A model generated the notes under the pieces. The model saw only the letters and a list, made by a program, of their open reading frames with translations. It did no database searches and was not told the origin of the DNA. Shown one piece after another: positions 37,880 through 46,821 of a DNA stretch of 64,000 nt. The stretch is from an uncultured Sphingomonadaceae bacterium (GTDB taxonomy: Bacteria > Pseudomonadota > Alphaproteobacteria > Sphingomonadales > Sphingomonadaceae): positions 124,001 to 188,000 of the forward strand of contig CAJXSN010000001.1 in the NCBI GenBank assembly GCA_913060895.1. The letters run 5' to 3'. Position 1 is the stretch's first letter. Each line of letters begins with the position of its first letter. A program made the position numbers and the translations under genes.

Positions 37880-39148
37880 ATGGACCATTTTGAAACCATC
37901 GACGGCGTGCTTCATGCCGAGAATGTCCCGCTGCCCGCAATTGCAGAAGCAGTAGGCACACCGGTCTACGTGTATTCCCGCGCCACGCTGGAAAGGCACG
38001 CCCAGGTGTTTTCTGCTGCACTGGACGGACTTGGCAAAGGCGGCACGCCGCTGATCGCTTTTGCGGTGAAATCGAATCCCAATATCGCCGTGCTGAAAGT
38101 GTTGCAGCGGCAGGGCTTCGGCGCAGATGTGGTGTCGGGCGGGGAACTGCGGCGGGCCCTGTTTGCGGGAATAGAGCCGGGGAAGATCGTATTCTCCGGT
38201 GTCGGCAAAACGCGCGCTGAACTTGAGCTGGGGCTGACCGAAAAAATCGGCCAGTTCAACATCGAGTCGCTGGAAGAAGGCCGCGAGCTGGCCGAAGTGG
38301 CGTACGCGATGGGCCTTCAGGGGCAGGCGGCGTTGCGGATCAATCCCGATGTCGATGCAGGCACGCATGACAAGATTTCCACCGGCAAGGCAGACAACAA
38401 ATTCGGTGTGCCGCTGGTGCGCGCCGTCGATGCCTTTGCCGAACTTGCCGGGCTTCCAGGTCTGAACCTGCGCGGCGTGGCCCTGCATATCGGCAGCCAG
38501 CTGCTCGATCTGGACCCGCTGGAAACGGCTTTTAGCAAAGTCGGCGCGCTGATTGGCGATCTGCGCGACGCAGGCCATACGATTACCCATGTCGATCTCG
38601 GTGGCGGCCTGGGTGTGCCTTATCAGGCGCATGAGAACCCGCCATCGCCTGCGGACTATGGGGCGATGGTCGCGCGTGTCACCGATCGCTGGGACGTGCA
38701 GCTGACTTTTGAACCGGGCCGCGTCATCGCCGGCAATGCAGGTGTATTGCTGACCCGTGTGGTGCGGGTAAAGCACGGGGTGCGCGATCCTTTCGTGATC
38801 GTCGATGCGGCCATGAATGATCTGGCACGCCCTGCATTATACGGCGCCTATCACGGTTTCGACGCTGTGGAGCCAAGCGGCGAACGGACCACTGCCAATA
38901 TTGTCGGCCCGATCTGCGAAACGGGCGACACCTTCGCAATGGGGCGCGAATGCGATACGCTGGTCGCAGGTGAACTGGCGGTCTTCCGCACCGCCGGAGC
39001 ATATGGCGCAACAATGGCGAGCAGTTACAATTCACGCGGCTTCGTGGCCGAAGTGCTGGTGGACGGTGACCAGTTTGCCATAGTGGCCGACCGGATCGAT
39101 GCCGGTGCCATTATGGATGCCGAACGTGTGCCGGAATGGCTTGAGTGA
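37880..39148 (+). CDS. lysA: Diaminopimelate decarboxylase
   Basis: Makes lysine from meso-DAP. The 422-residue PLP enzyme has the fold-type III motif FAVKSNPNIAVLKVLQRQGFGADVVSGGEL (PLP lysine), HIGSQLLD, VDLGGGLGVPY, FEPGRVIAGNAGVLLTRV, and GPICETGDTFA with the catalytic cysteine. The C-terminus GAYGATMASSYNSRGFVAEVLV matches. It begins nine bases after the small lipoprotein gene. Confidence 0.95.
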   Translation: MDHFETIDGVLHAENVPLPAIAEAVGTPVYVYSRATLERHAQVFSAALDGLGKGGTPLIAFAVKSNPNIAVLKVLQRQGFGADVVSGGELRRALFAGIEPGKIVFSGVGKTRAELELGLTEKIGQFNIESLEEGRELAEVAYAMGLQGQAALRINPDVDAGTHDKISTGKADNKFGVPLVRAVDAFAELAGLPGLNLRGVALHIGSQLLDLDPLETAFSKVGALIGDLRDAGHTITHVDLGGGLGVPYQAHENPPSPADYGAMVARVTDRWDVQLTFEPGRVIAGNAGVLLTRVVRVKHGVRDPFVIVDAAMNDLARPALYGAYHGFDAVEPSGERTTANIVGPICETGDTFAMGRECDTLVAGELAVFRTAGAYGATMASSYNSRGFVAEVLVDGDQFAIVADRIDAGAIMDAERVPEWLE

Positions 39149-39158
39149 AAGGCAACGC

Positions 39159-39932
39159 GTGATCGGATCCCTCCCCCTGTTTCACCGGATCAACGGCCTA
39201 CGTGTTGTGGTGGTGAGCGAAGGCGTGATGGGCGAGGCAAAGATACGGCTGGTGGAACGCGCTGGCGGGATACCATGCAGCGAGGCCGAAGCGCATCACG
39301 CGCATTTGGCCTTCGTGGCGCTCGAGGATGATCGCGAGGCCGAGGCCGCGGCTCTTCGGCTAAAACGACGCGGCCTGCTGGTGAACGTGGCCGACCGCCC
39401 CGAACTCTGTGATTTTACCACTCCGAGCATTCTCGACCGCGAACCGGTGCTTGTTGCGGTCAGCACATCGGGCGCATCAGCCGGTCTGGCCAAGCATTTG
39501 CGGCTGCGACTGGAACGACTTTTGCCTCAGTCTCTCGGTTCACTGGCGGCAGGACTGCGCGATGCGCGCGATGCGATGCGTGGCGCGTGGCCCGATGGCG
39601 AGGCCAGGCGTGGCGCAGTCGACCGGGCACTGACAGAGAACGGAAGGCTCGACCCGCTGGGCGGCGCTGACAACAATGACGTAGCTGCATGGGTTGCCGC
39701 GGCGGGAGAGGAAGGCACACCTGCTCAGGTGATCGAGCTTTCCATTACCAGCGATGATCCCGACGATCTGACACTGAAACAATCCCGCATACTGGGCACC
39801 TGCGATACCCTGCTCTACGATGCGACCATTCCCCCCGCCATTCTGGACCGCTCCCGCGCCGACGCGGAGCGCCGCGCCCTGCCCGCCGATCCGCCGGAAA
39901 CCGGGCTGACTGTGGTGCTACGCCGCGCCTAA
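39159..39932 (+). CDS. Reduced CysG-like protein (siroheme synthase N-terminal domain plus SUMT remnant)
   Basis: A 257-residue protein related to the precorrin-2 dehydrogenase / ferrochelatase half of CysG: LPLFHRINGLRVVVV at the start, NVADRPELCDFTTPSILDREPVLVAVSTSGASAGLAKHLR in the middle. Two key loops look eroded. The Gly-rich NAD loop (GGGxVAxRK in CysG) reads SEGVMGEAK, and about 20 residues after it are missing. The C-terminus (DDPDDLTLKQSRILGTCDTLLYDATIPPAILDRSRADAE) aligns with only the first 50 residues of the methyltransferase half, without its GAGPGD loop. Start GTG 39159 has AAAGG upstream; TTG 39141 is an alternative. Activity is doubtful. Confidence 0.75.
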   Translation: MIGSLPLFHRINGLRVVVVSEGVMGEAKIRLVERAGGIPCSEAEAHHAHLAFVALEDDREAEAAALRLKRRGLLVNVADRPELCDFTTPSILDREPVLVAVSTSGASAGLAKHLRLRLERLLPQSLGSLAAGLRDARDAMRGAWPDGEARRGAVDRALTENGRLDPLGGADNNDVAAWVAAAGEEGTPAQVIELSITSDDPDDLTLKQSRILGTCDTLLYDATIPPAILDRSRADAERRALPADPPETGLTVVLRRA

Positions 39933-40957
39933 ACCGCTTTAGCCGCGCCCGAGCCGATTTCTGCAAAATAACCCGCCATCGCGTCTGCGGCCTTGTTTGT
40001 CATGGTGATAAAGGCGCGGCGTTTGTCTGTATCATCCTGCACCCGTTCCAGCAGACCTGCCTCTATCAACTGAGTGATCCCGCGAAGGGCCGTAGTTGGT
40101 GCAGCACCGCTGGCGATGCATAGCGAAGTGACCGACACCCGCTGATGTTCGGTCCGGGCAGCGGTCAGGTCCAACAACAAATCCCACGCCGGATCGGCAA
40201 ACAGGTCGCCTTCAAAAAACCGGCCACGCAATTGCCGCTGGCGAATGATTTGCCGCACCAGTCGTGGATCGGGCAAGGCAGGTCCGGCCTGATGTAAGCG
40301 GGATAACACCGCATCGTCATCCACCGGCGCGCCGTTAAATGATTGATTAGGCGATTCGAACGCAAAAGCACTGCTGTCCGAACGGCTGGGCTGCGGTACA
40401 AATGCACCAAGCTGGCGCGCAAGCTGAGCCACCTGCTCTGTCAATCGCAGCAATGCCGTGCGGTCTTGATCGGAAAATTCCCGGACCCGCGCCCCTGCCA
40501 ATCCCGCAAGTGTCTGCCCGAGCGCCACGATCCGTTCGGCCCGTGTCGGATCGACCAGTATCTGTGCGTCCGACTCGCCCAGAGCCACAAAAGCGGCATC
40601 CAGCCCCACCAGTGTTGTCGAAACAATCAGTCGCGCGCCCGAACGTGCAATGCGCGTATCGAGACGGGCCAAAGCTGCCAGAGTCGCCGCATCGCCAGTC
40701 GGGCAATCAACCAGCACGATGTCGCCCAGCGCCTGCGGCCCGCTCTTCAACAACGAGACCAGCGGACCTTCCTGATTGAGCCGGAAACCTGCACCCATTG
40801 CATCGTCGCGTATTTCGCCGCGTGTGGACGGACGATCAGCAAAGACAGAAACCGCGATAGCGAAGCCAGCGGAATCAACCGGGCCTCCTTCCGACAAGGC
40901 ACCGTCCTGTGCGGTAGGATCGCTTAGGTGATAAACGGCCTGCACGTTTGCGATCAT
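39929..40957 (-). CDS. Winged-helix (MarR-like) regulator with receiver-like N-terminal domain
   Basis: A 342-residue protein. The C-terminal ~110 residues form a MarR-type winged helix (DLLLDLTAARTEHQRVSVTSLCIASGAAPTTALRGITQLIEAGLLERVQDDTDKRRAFITMTNKA). The N-terminal ~170 residues have alternating strands and helices like a response-regulator receiver: GDIVLVDCPTGDAATLAAL with Asp84 at the phosphoacceptor-like place, then ARLIVSTTLVGLDAAF and AQILVDPTRAERIVAL. The usual acidic pocket and lysine are not clear, so it may be a pseudo-receiver. AGGAG before ATG 40957 fixes the start. Confidence 0.75.
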   Translation of the reverse strand: MIANVQAVYHLSDPTAQDGALSEGGPVDSAGFAIAVSVFADRPSTRGEIRDDAMGAGFRLNQEGPLVSLLKSGPQALGDIVLVDCPTGDAATLAALARLDTRIARSGARLIVSTTLVGLDAAFVALGESDAQILVDPTRAERIVALGQTLAGLAGARVREFSDQDRTALLRLTEQVAQLARQLGAFVPQPSRSDSSAFAFESPNQSFNGAPVDDDAVLSRLHQAGPALPDPRLVRQIIRQRQLRGRFFEGDLFADPAWDLLLDLTAARTEHQRVSVTSLCIASGAAPTTALRGITQLIEAGLLERVQDDTDKRRAFITMTNKAADAMAGYFAEIGSGAAKAV

Positions 40958-41026
40958 ATCCGAATCTCCTGATTGAGATTGGAACATAAATAGAACATAT
41001 GCTAAATCGTCAAGCGCCTCTTCAGA

Positions 41027-41566
41027 CTATTTGCGAATGTCGATCACCGTCCCATCAGCAACAAGCGCATACAATTCCTCGATCTGCGCATTGGAAAACG
41101 CGATGCAGCCGTCTGTCCAGTCGCCTGACATCCTGCCCAGTGGCATCGTATTGGGTTGGCCATGCAAAAAGATATCGCCGCCGGGGCTAAGCCCTTGCGA
41201 TTCGGCATAAGCCCGGTCGGCCGCATTGGGATAGCTGATCCGCAACGACAGGTGAAAACTGCTCTTCGGGTTGCGCGTGTCGATGGTGTAGCGGCCCTCC
41301 GGCGTGCGTTCATCGCCCTCGAACTGCTTGTGCCCGAACATTGCATCGCCGAATTGCAGGCCGGTATAGGTACGCACCACTACACCGTCTGCATAAGCGA
41401 GCAGTTCCCGGTCGGATTTGTCGACCAGCAGGTAGTTCACTTGGACAGGTGCTATCCGTGTTGGCGGCTCAGCAACCGGCGCACAGGATGCCGCAAGCAG
41501 AAACAGGCCCACCCCCAATCCCTTCCATACGCGGAAAGGGAGGAGATAAGGCGCGCAACGCAACAT
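41027..41566 (-). CDS. L,D-transpeptidase (YkuD) family lipoprotein
   Basis: A 179-residue exported enzyme that cross-links or anchors peptidoglycan through L,D bonds. A signal peptide ends in lipobox LAASC (Cys28). The YkuD domain has YLLVDKSDRELLAYADGVVVRTY, GDERTPEGRYTID, and the active site DIFLHGQPN followed by SGDWTDGCIAFSN, where the His and the Cys of DGC are catalytic. It overlaps the purA stop (TAATG), so the two are co-translated. Confidence 0.9.
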   Translation of the reverse strand: MLRCAPYLLPFRVWKGLGVGLFLLAASCAPVAEPPTRIAPVQVNYLLVDKSDRELLAYADGVVVRTYTGLQFGDAMFGHKQFEGDERTPEGRYTIDTRNPKSSFHLSLRISYPNAADRAYAESQGLSPGGDIFLHGQPNTMPLGRMSGDWTDGCIAFSNAQIEELYALVADGTVIDIRK

Positions 41567-42855
41567 TAATCCTCGAACGGATCGCGGACCAGAATCGTAT
41601 CATCGCGTTCGGGGCTGGTAGACACCAGCGCCACCGGCGTTTCGATCAGCTCCTGTATCCGTTGCACGTACTTGATCGCATTGGCCGGTAAATCGGCCCA
41701 GCTTCGCGCGCCAGCGGTGCTTTCGCTCCAGCCGGGCATTTCTTCGTAAATCGGTTCCACCTGAGCTTGGCTGGCGGTGTGGCTGGGCAGGTAATCCATG
41801 ACCTTCCCTCCAAGCCGGTAGCCAGTACAAATTTTCACCGTCTCGAACCCGTCCAGAACGTCGATCTTGGTTAGTGCAATGCCTGTCACGCCGCTGATTG
41901 CACAGGTCTGGCGAACCAGCACCGCATCGAACCAGCCGACCCGCCGCTTGCGGCCAGTGACAACGCCGAACTCGTGACCCTTCTCGCCCAGTGTCTGCCC
42001 GATCTCGTCATCCAGTTCTGTCGGGAACGGGCCACTGCCAACGCGGGTAGTGTAGGCCTTTACGATGCCCAGCACGAAGCCCGTGGCATTCGGGCCAAGG
42101 CCGCTGCCCGCCGATGCGCTGCCGCTGACCGTATTGGAGCTGGTGACAAAGGGATAGGTGCCATGATCGACATCCAGCAGCACGCCCTGCGCGCCCTCGA
42201 ACAAAACACGCGCGCCAGCCTTGCGGACCTTCTTCAGGCGCTTCCACACAGGCTGAGCATACTGAAGCACGAAGTCGGCGATTTCCGCCAATTCAGCCTT
42301 CAACCCCTCGCGGTCCACCGGCGGCTGATCGAAGCCGGCACGCAGGGCATCGTGGTGGGCACACAGGCGCTCTATCTGTGGATCGACCTGATCCAGATGC
42401 GCCAGATCGCACACCCGGATCGCTCGGCGACCCACCTTGTCTTCGTAAGCCGGACCGATGCCGCGACCCGTTGTGCCAATCTTGCCCTGTCCGGCAGCAG
42501 TTTCACGCAATCCATCCAGATCGCGGTGCAGCGGCAGGATCAGCGGGCAATTGTCGGCAATGGCGAAATTGTCATCATTGATAGTGACGCCCTGCCCCTC
42601 CAGCTTCTCGATTTCGGCCTTCAGCGCCCACGGGTCCAGCACCACGCCATTGCCGATGATAGAAAGAGTGCCCGTCACGATACCGCTGGGCAGCAGGCTG
42701 AGTTTGTAAGTGGTGTCCCCCACCACCAATGTGTGGCCGGCATTGTGGCCGCCCTGAAACCGCACCACGGCGTCGGCACGCGATGCCAGCCAGTCGACGA
42801 TCTTGCCCTTGCCCTCGTCGCCCCATTGTGCGCCGATCACGGTTACATTTGCCAA
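41566..42855 (-). CDS. purA: Adenylosuccinate synthetase
   Basis: First committed step of AMP synthesis from IMP. The 429-residue protein has the GTPase-like [78 protein letters not shown] and [12 protein letters not shown]. It is usually next to hisZ in alphaproteobacteria; here an aldo/keto reductase on the other strand lies between them. Confidence 0.96.
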   Translation of the reverse strand: MANVTVIGAQWGDEGKGKIVDWLASRADAVVRFQGGHNAGHTLVVGDTTYKLSLLPSGIVTGTLSIIGNGVVLDPWALKAEIEKLEGQGVTINDDNFAIADNCPLILPLHRDLDGLRETAAGQGKIGTTGRGIGPAYEDKVGRRAIRVCDLAHLDQVDPQIERLCAHHDALRAGFDQPPVDREGLKAELAEIADFVLQYAQPVWKRLKKVRKAGARVLFEGAQGVLLDVDHGTYPFVTSSNTVSGSASAGSGLGPNATGFVLGIVKAYTTRVGSGPFPTELDDEIGQTLGEKGHEFGVVTGRKRRVGWFDAVLVRQTCAISGVTGIALTKIDVLDGFETVKICTGYRLGGKVMDYLPSHTASQAQVEPIYEEMPGWSESTAGARSWADLPANAIKYVQRIQELIETPVALVSTSPERDDTILVRDPFED

Positions 42856-42997
42856 GTCTCGATTTCCTTCAAAGAAGCCCGCTGCGCGTTAGGCGATGGG
42901 GTGGCCTGCGGCAACCGGGCAGAACAGCGTCTGCTTTCGATAAATCATGGAAAGAAGCGCAGGCGCCTGCGTTGAGAGGGCAAAGGAGATTATTTGC

Positions 42998-43813
42998 ATG
43001 ACCGATTACCCCACCCTCATCCTCAATGATGATCGTCATATTCCGCAGCTTGGCTTCGGCACCTACAAGATTGACGAGGCCGACGCGCCCGACGCCGTCA
43101 AAACCGCGATCGAAACCGGATACTGGCTTATCGACACAGCCGCCGTTTACGAAAACGAAGCAGGCGTCGGCAAAGGAATCGGCGAATGGTCCGACATCTT
43201 CCTGCAGACCAAGATATGGAACGAGAGCCAAGGTTTCGACCGGACAAAAAAGGCTTTTGACAAATGCCTGGCACGGCTGGGCCGCGAACATGTCGATATG
43301 CTGCTAATTCACTGGCCTTGTCCGGACAAGGATCTGTTCGTCGAAACCTGGAAAGCCTTTATCGATCTGCGCAAGGAAGGCCGGGCGAAGTCCATCGGGG
43401 TATCGAATTTCCGCGAGCAGGATCTGAAGCGGCTGGTGGATGAAACGGGCGTGGTGCCGGCACTAAACCAGATCGAACTGCACCCCAGTTTCCAGCAGCG
43501 CGATCTGCGCAAGTTGCACAGCGAAATGGGTATCGTCACGCAAAGCTGGTCACCGCTGGGTCAGGGCGAGGCAATGGACCGTGGCCCGATCAAAGAGATC
43601 GCGGACGAAATCGGACAGCCAGCCAGCGCGGTAGTCATCCGCTGGCATCTGCAATGCGGCAATGTACCAATCCCGAAGTCCACCAAACGCGACCATATCG
43701 AAGCCAATTTCAAGGCTCTCGATTTTGAACTGACGGATGCGCAAATGAAGCGGATCGATGATCTGGATGACGCTGAAGGACGTATGGGTCCCGATCCCGC
43801 CGATTTCAGTTAA
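42998..43813 (+). CDS. Aldo/keto reductase
   Basis: A 271-residue NADPH-dependent reductase with a TIM-barrel. Catalytic residues lie in WLIDTAAVYENEAGVG (Asp, Tyr), FLQTKIWN (Lys) and MLLIHWPCP (His). The cofactor site is seen in SIGVSNF, LNQIELHPS and NVPIPKSTKRDHIEANF. It resembles 2,5-diketogluconate reductase or glyoxal reductase types. AAGGAGA precedes ATG 42998. It is inserted between purA and hisZ, opposite in strand. Confidence 0.92.
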   Translation: MTDYPTLILNDDRHIPQLGFGTYKIDEADAPDAVKTAIETGYWLIDTAAVYENEAGVGKGIGEWSDIFLQTKIWNESQGFDRTKKAFDKCLARLGREHVDMLLIHWPCPDKDLFVETWKAFIDLRKEGRAKSIGVSNFREQDLKRLVDETGVVPALNQIELHPSFQQRDLRKLHSEMGIVTQSWSPLGQGEAMDRGPIKEIADEIGQPASAVVIRWHLQCGNVPIPKSTKRDHIEANFKALDFELTDAQMKRIDDLDDAEGRMGPDPADFS

Positions 43814-43817
43814 CAAC

Positions 43818-44924
43818 CTAAATCGGCTGAGGCTCTCCATTGGCCATATGGTGCGTACACCCTAGCGAAAGGGGGCTGTCGTTCTCTGAAAGAGCAGCGA
43901 CAGTCCTCCAACCTTCACGCCGCAACCGTGCAGCGATAGCGATATCGTGTTTCAGTGGAAGAAACAGCAACTTCTGAGCGCTTGCTACTGGCAGTACCGG
44001 AAGCAGAGCGTCCAGGTAGAGCGAGAAACCCGTTGCGGCTTCTTCTGTGCCGCCGATTGCATAGGTGCCGCCCCGTCCCAGAGAGCGGCGCGCACCCTCG
44101 GCATAGAGCGTGAAGCCCAGCCAGCTTTGATATTCGAACCCATGCCGTTCTGTCGGGTCGAGCGTGATACGCGCACGGGTTCCCACATTGGCCGCGATGG
44201 TTTCCAATGCATCGAGACGGGTTGCAAGAACGCCCCCGGCATCGATTGCGCGCAGCCGAACGATCGCGTCGGCTAAGGGACCGGCTGCATGAATCAGCGG
44301 AAGATAGGCTTCTCCGCCAGCGCTGACCAAGCCGCCTGCATCCTTCGTGTCCAACTCGCGTCGCACTGCCTCGACCTTGCCCTCCGCCAGCGGTAGCGCA
44401 TCGGCAGCCAGCGTATCGACCAGATCGGGCAGTGTGAAATCAAGCGAGAGACCTGTAGCGCCTGTCGCCTCAACCGCTTCCAGGGCGAGCAAGACGATCT
44501 CACTGGCCGCCGCTACTGTATCCGACCCTATCAGTTCGGCACCGATCTGCGTGCGCTGGCGTGCAGGGGCCAGTTGGTCTGCGACCATCGTAGTGACTTC
44601 GCCTGCGTAGCACAGGCGCAAAGGGCGCGGCACATCGGCCATGTTGGTCGATGCGATACGGCCCAGCTGCGGCGTGATGTCGGAACGCAGGGCCAGCGTT
44701 TGAAACGAAGCGGGATCGACAAAGCGGAATTGCTTTTGCGTGCCCACGCCGTCCATTCGGCCAGCCAGAGAGCGCTCGAATTCCACCAGCGGCGGGCTGA
44801 CCCGATCATAGCCATGACTGTCCATCGCCCCCAGCGCATTGCGCATTGCAGTGGTAATGGCCCGCGCTTCGGTAGGAAGGCGATCTTCCAGCCCGATGGG
44901 CAGCAGGTCGTCGGTTCTGGTCAT
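43818..44924 (-). CDS. hisZ: ATP phosphoribosyltransferase regulatory subunit
   Basis: A 368-residue HisRS-like protein without tRNA function that activates short-form HisG in histidine synthesis. It shows the class II synthetase fold: PPLVEFERSL, FRFVDPASFQTLALRSDITPQLGRIAST, RLCYAGEVTTMV and AELIGSDTVAAASEIVLLALEA. The C-terminal motif-3 region is SLGRGGTYAIGGTEEAATGFSLYLDALL. The anticodon-binding domain of HisRS is absent. HisG is not in the window. Confidence 0.93.
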   Translation of the reverse strand: MTRTDDLLPIGLEDRLPTEARAITTAMRNALGAMDSHGYDRVSPPLVEFERSLAGRMDGVGTQKQFRFVDPASFQTLALRSDITPQLGRIASTNMADVPRPLRLCYAGEVTTMVADQLAPARQRTQIGAELIGSDTVAAASEIVLLALEAVEATGATGLSLDFTLPDLVDTLAADALPLAEGKVEAVRRELDTKDAGGLVSAGGEAYLPLIHAAGPLADAIVRLRAIDAGGVLATRLDALETIAANVGTRARITLDPTERHGFEYQSWLGFTLYAEGARRSLGRGGTYAIGGTEEAATGFSLYLDALLPVLPVASAQKLLFLPLKHDIAIAARLRREGWRTVAALSENDSPLSLGCTHHMANGEPQPI

Positions 44925-45014
44925 GGGTTTCAGTCCCTAGTGTTTTTCGTGGACTTGTGAAGACATGCCCTTGCTAACCCCCGCTGCTACCAGCCGGTAA
45001 GCTGGTCAGCCGCG

Positions 45015-45045
45015 CTCCCCTCCCGTGTGTAGAAGGGGAGGCACA
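45015..45045 (-). terminator. Hairpin after serA
   Basis: GCTCCCCTCCC and AAGGGGAGGC pair around GTGTGTAG about 50 bases past the serA stop. There is no long T-run, so termination strength is uncertain. Confidence 0.5.
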
Positions 45046-45093
45046 GCTTGCGGATTATACGTGCCTAGCGGGCCAGGCTGGGCAATGATCCCG

Positions 45094-46689
45094 TCAAAAC
45101 GCCAGCGGGGTCACAACCCGGACACCTTCGACACCGGATGCCTTTTCGACCAGATCTTGCGAGATGGGCTGATCGATGCTGAGCAGCAACACGGCTTCCC
45201 CGCCAGCTTCACGGCGGCCGAGGTTGAATGTCCCGATATTGATACCGTTTTGGCCCAGCAACGTCCCGATACGGCCAATAAAGCCCGGTGCATCATCGTT
45301 GACGATATACAACATATCGCCTTCAAGCTCCGCTTCGATGCCGATACCGAAAATCTCCACCAGACGGGGCCCGCCACTGCCGAAGATAGTCCCGGCCACC
45401 GACCTGTCACCGCTATCGGTGGCTACGGTCACGCGCACGAGCGTTTTATATCTTCCCTCGCGCGAGTTGCGGATTTCGCGCACTTCGATGCCGCGTTCCT
45501 TTGCCAGATATGGTGCGTTGACCATGTTCACACTCTGCGAATAGCGGCGCATTACACCTGACAGAACGGCAGCAGTGATCGGCTTCGGGTTCAGCTCTGC
45601 CGCGTCGCCTTCCATCTCGATGCTGATCTTCGGCAGATTACCGTGGGCGAGCTGACCGACCAGCGAACCGAGCCGCTCCGCAAGCGCCATATAGGGCTGC
45701 AATTTTGGCGCTTCCTCTGCACTAAGGCTCGGCATGTTGAGCGCATTCGTCACGCCCCCACTGACCAGATAATCGGCCATTTGTTCCGCCACTTGCAACG
45801 CTACATTGACCTGCGCTTCGGTTGTGGAGGCGCCCAAATGAGGTGTGCAGATGAAATTGGGCAGACCGAACAGCGGGCTTTCCTTCGCCGGTTCGGTTTC
45901 GAACACGTCCAGCGCCGCACCGGCGACGTGGCCGCTGGCCAGCTGCTCCGCAAGCGCCGCTTCGTCGATCAAGCCGCCGCGCGCGCAATTGACGATGCGG
46001 ACGCCTTCCTTAGTTTTGCCGAGGTTTTCGGCCGAGAGGATGTTGCGCGTCTCCTCCGTCAGCGGAGTGTGCAGCGTGATGAAATCGGCGCGAGCCAGCA
46101 GGGTATCCAGATCGACCTTCTCAACCCCGATTTCCACTGCACGGTCAGGCGTCAGGAACGGGTCAAAAGCGACGATTTTCATCTTCAGACCCAGCGCACG
46201 GCTCGCTACGATAGAGCCGATATTGCCTGCACCGATCAGGCCCAGCGTCTTGCCGGTGACTTCGATGCCCATGAAGTCTTTCTTGGGCCATTCGCCGTTT
46301 TGCGTGCGGTCGTTCGCCTGCGGAATCTGACGGGCGAGTGCCATAATCATGGCAATGGCATGCTCGGCAGTGGTGATGGAATTGCCGAACGGCGTGTTCA
46401 TCACGACGACGCCCTTGCCGCTGGCATAGGGAATATCGACATTGTCCACCCCTATACCGGCGCGGCCGATAACCTTGAGATTGGTAGCGGCGTCGAGAAT
46501 TTCCGACGTCACTGTAGTTGAGCTGCGAATGGCCAGGCCGTGATATTCACCAATGCGAGCTTTCAGCTCATCTGGGCTTTCACCCGTGATAACATCGACA
46601 TCGCATCCGCGTTCTTCAAATATTCGGGCCGCGTTAGGATCCATCTTGTCGGAGATGAGGACTTTGGGTTTCTGGGGGGTATTGGTCAT
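45094..46689 (-). CDS. serA: D-3-phosphoglycerate dehydrogenase
   Basis: First step of serine synthesis. The 531-residue long form has the NAD fold (TLGLIGAGNIGSIVASRALGLKM), catalytic Arg/Glu/His regions NCARGGLIDEAALAEQL and FICTPHLGASTTEAQ, an intervening domain, and a C-terminal ACT domain (DAPGFIGRIGTLLGQNGINIGTFNLGRREAGGEAVLLLS). I start at MTNTPQKPKVLIS (46689). It lies downstream of serC, with REP-like palindromes in the 132-base gap. Confidence 0.95.
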   Translation of the reverse strand: MTNTPQKPKVLISDKMDPNAARIFEERGCDVDVITGESPDELKARIGEYHGLAIRSSTTVTSEILDAATNLKVIGRAGIGVDNVDIPYASGKGVVVMNTPFGNSITTAEHAIAMIMALARQIPQANDRTQNGEWPKKDFMGIEVTGKTLGLIGAGNIGSIVASRALGLKMKIVAFDPFLTPDRAVEIGVEKVDLDTLLARADFITLHTPLTEETRNILSAENLGKTKEGVRIVNCARGGLIDEAALAEQLASGHVAGAALDVFETEPAKESPLFGLPNFICTPHLGASTTEAQVNVALQVAEQMADYLVSGGVTNALNMPSLSAEEAPKLQPYMALAERLGSLVGQLAHGNLPKISIEMEGDAAELNPKPITAAVLSGVMRRYSQSVNMVNAPYLAKERGIEVREIRNSREGRYKTLVRVTVATDSGDRSVAGTIFGSGGPRLVEIFGIGIEAELEGDMLYIVNDDAPGFIGRIGTLLGQNGINIGTFNLGRREAGGEAVLLLSIDQPISQDLVEKASGVEGVRVVTPLAF

Positions 46690-46706
46690 GAAAAATACCT
46701 TCAATT

Positions 46707-46790
46707 CGTCATCCCGGACGTGATCCGGGAACCCGCTACTGGCGGTCGGAAATTGGAAAAACGTTGCCCCGGATCAAGTCCGGGGCGACG
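46707..46790. repeat. Pair of REP-like palindromes between serC and serA
   Basis: CATCCCGGACGTGATCCGGG (from 46710) and GCCCCGGATCAAGTCCGGGG (from 46766) are two GC-rich palindromes with the same CCCGGA-core, in opposite orientation. This CCCGGA-CTTGATCCGGG theme is a common dispersed repeat in alphaproteobacteria. Placed inside an operon it could form stable mRNA hairpins. Confidence 0.65.
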
Positions 46791-46821
46791 CCAAAATTGG
46801 GTGCTAGCGAACCGCTAAAGC

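Noticed and set aside
37574-38776. A 400-codon minus-strand frame across lysA
   Set aside because: lysA is certain on the other strand; this frame is its antisense shadow.
41974-42975. A 333-codon plus-strand frame across purA
   Set aside because: purA motifs are complete on the minus strand; the plus frame has none.
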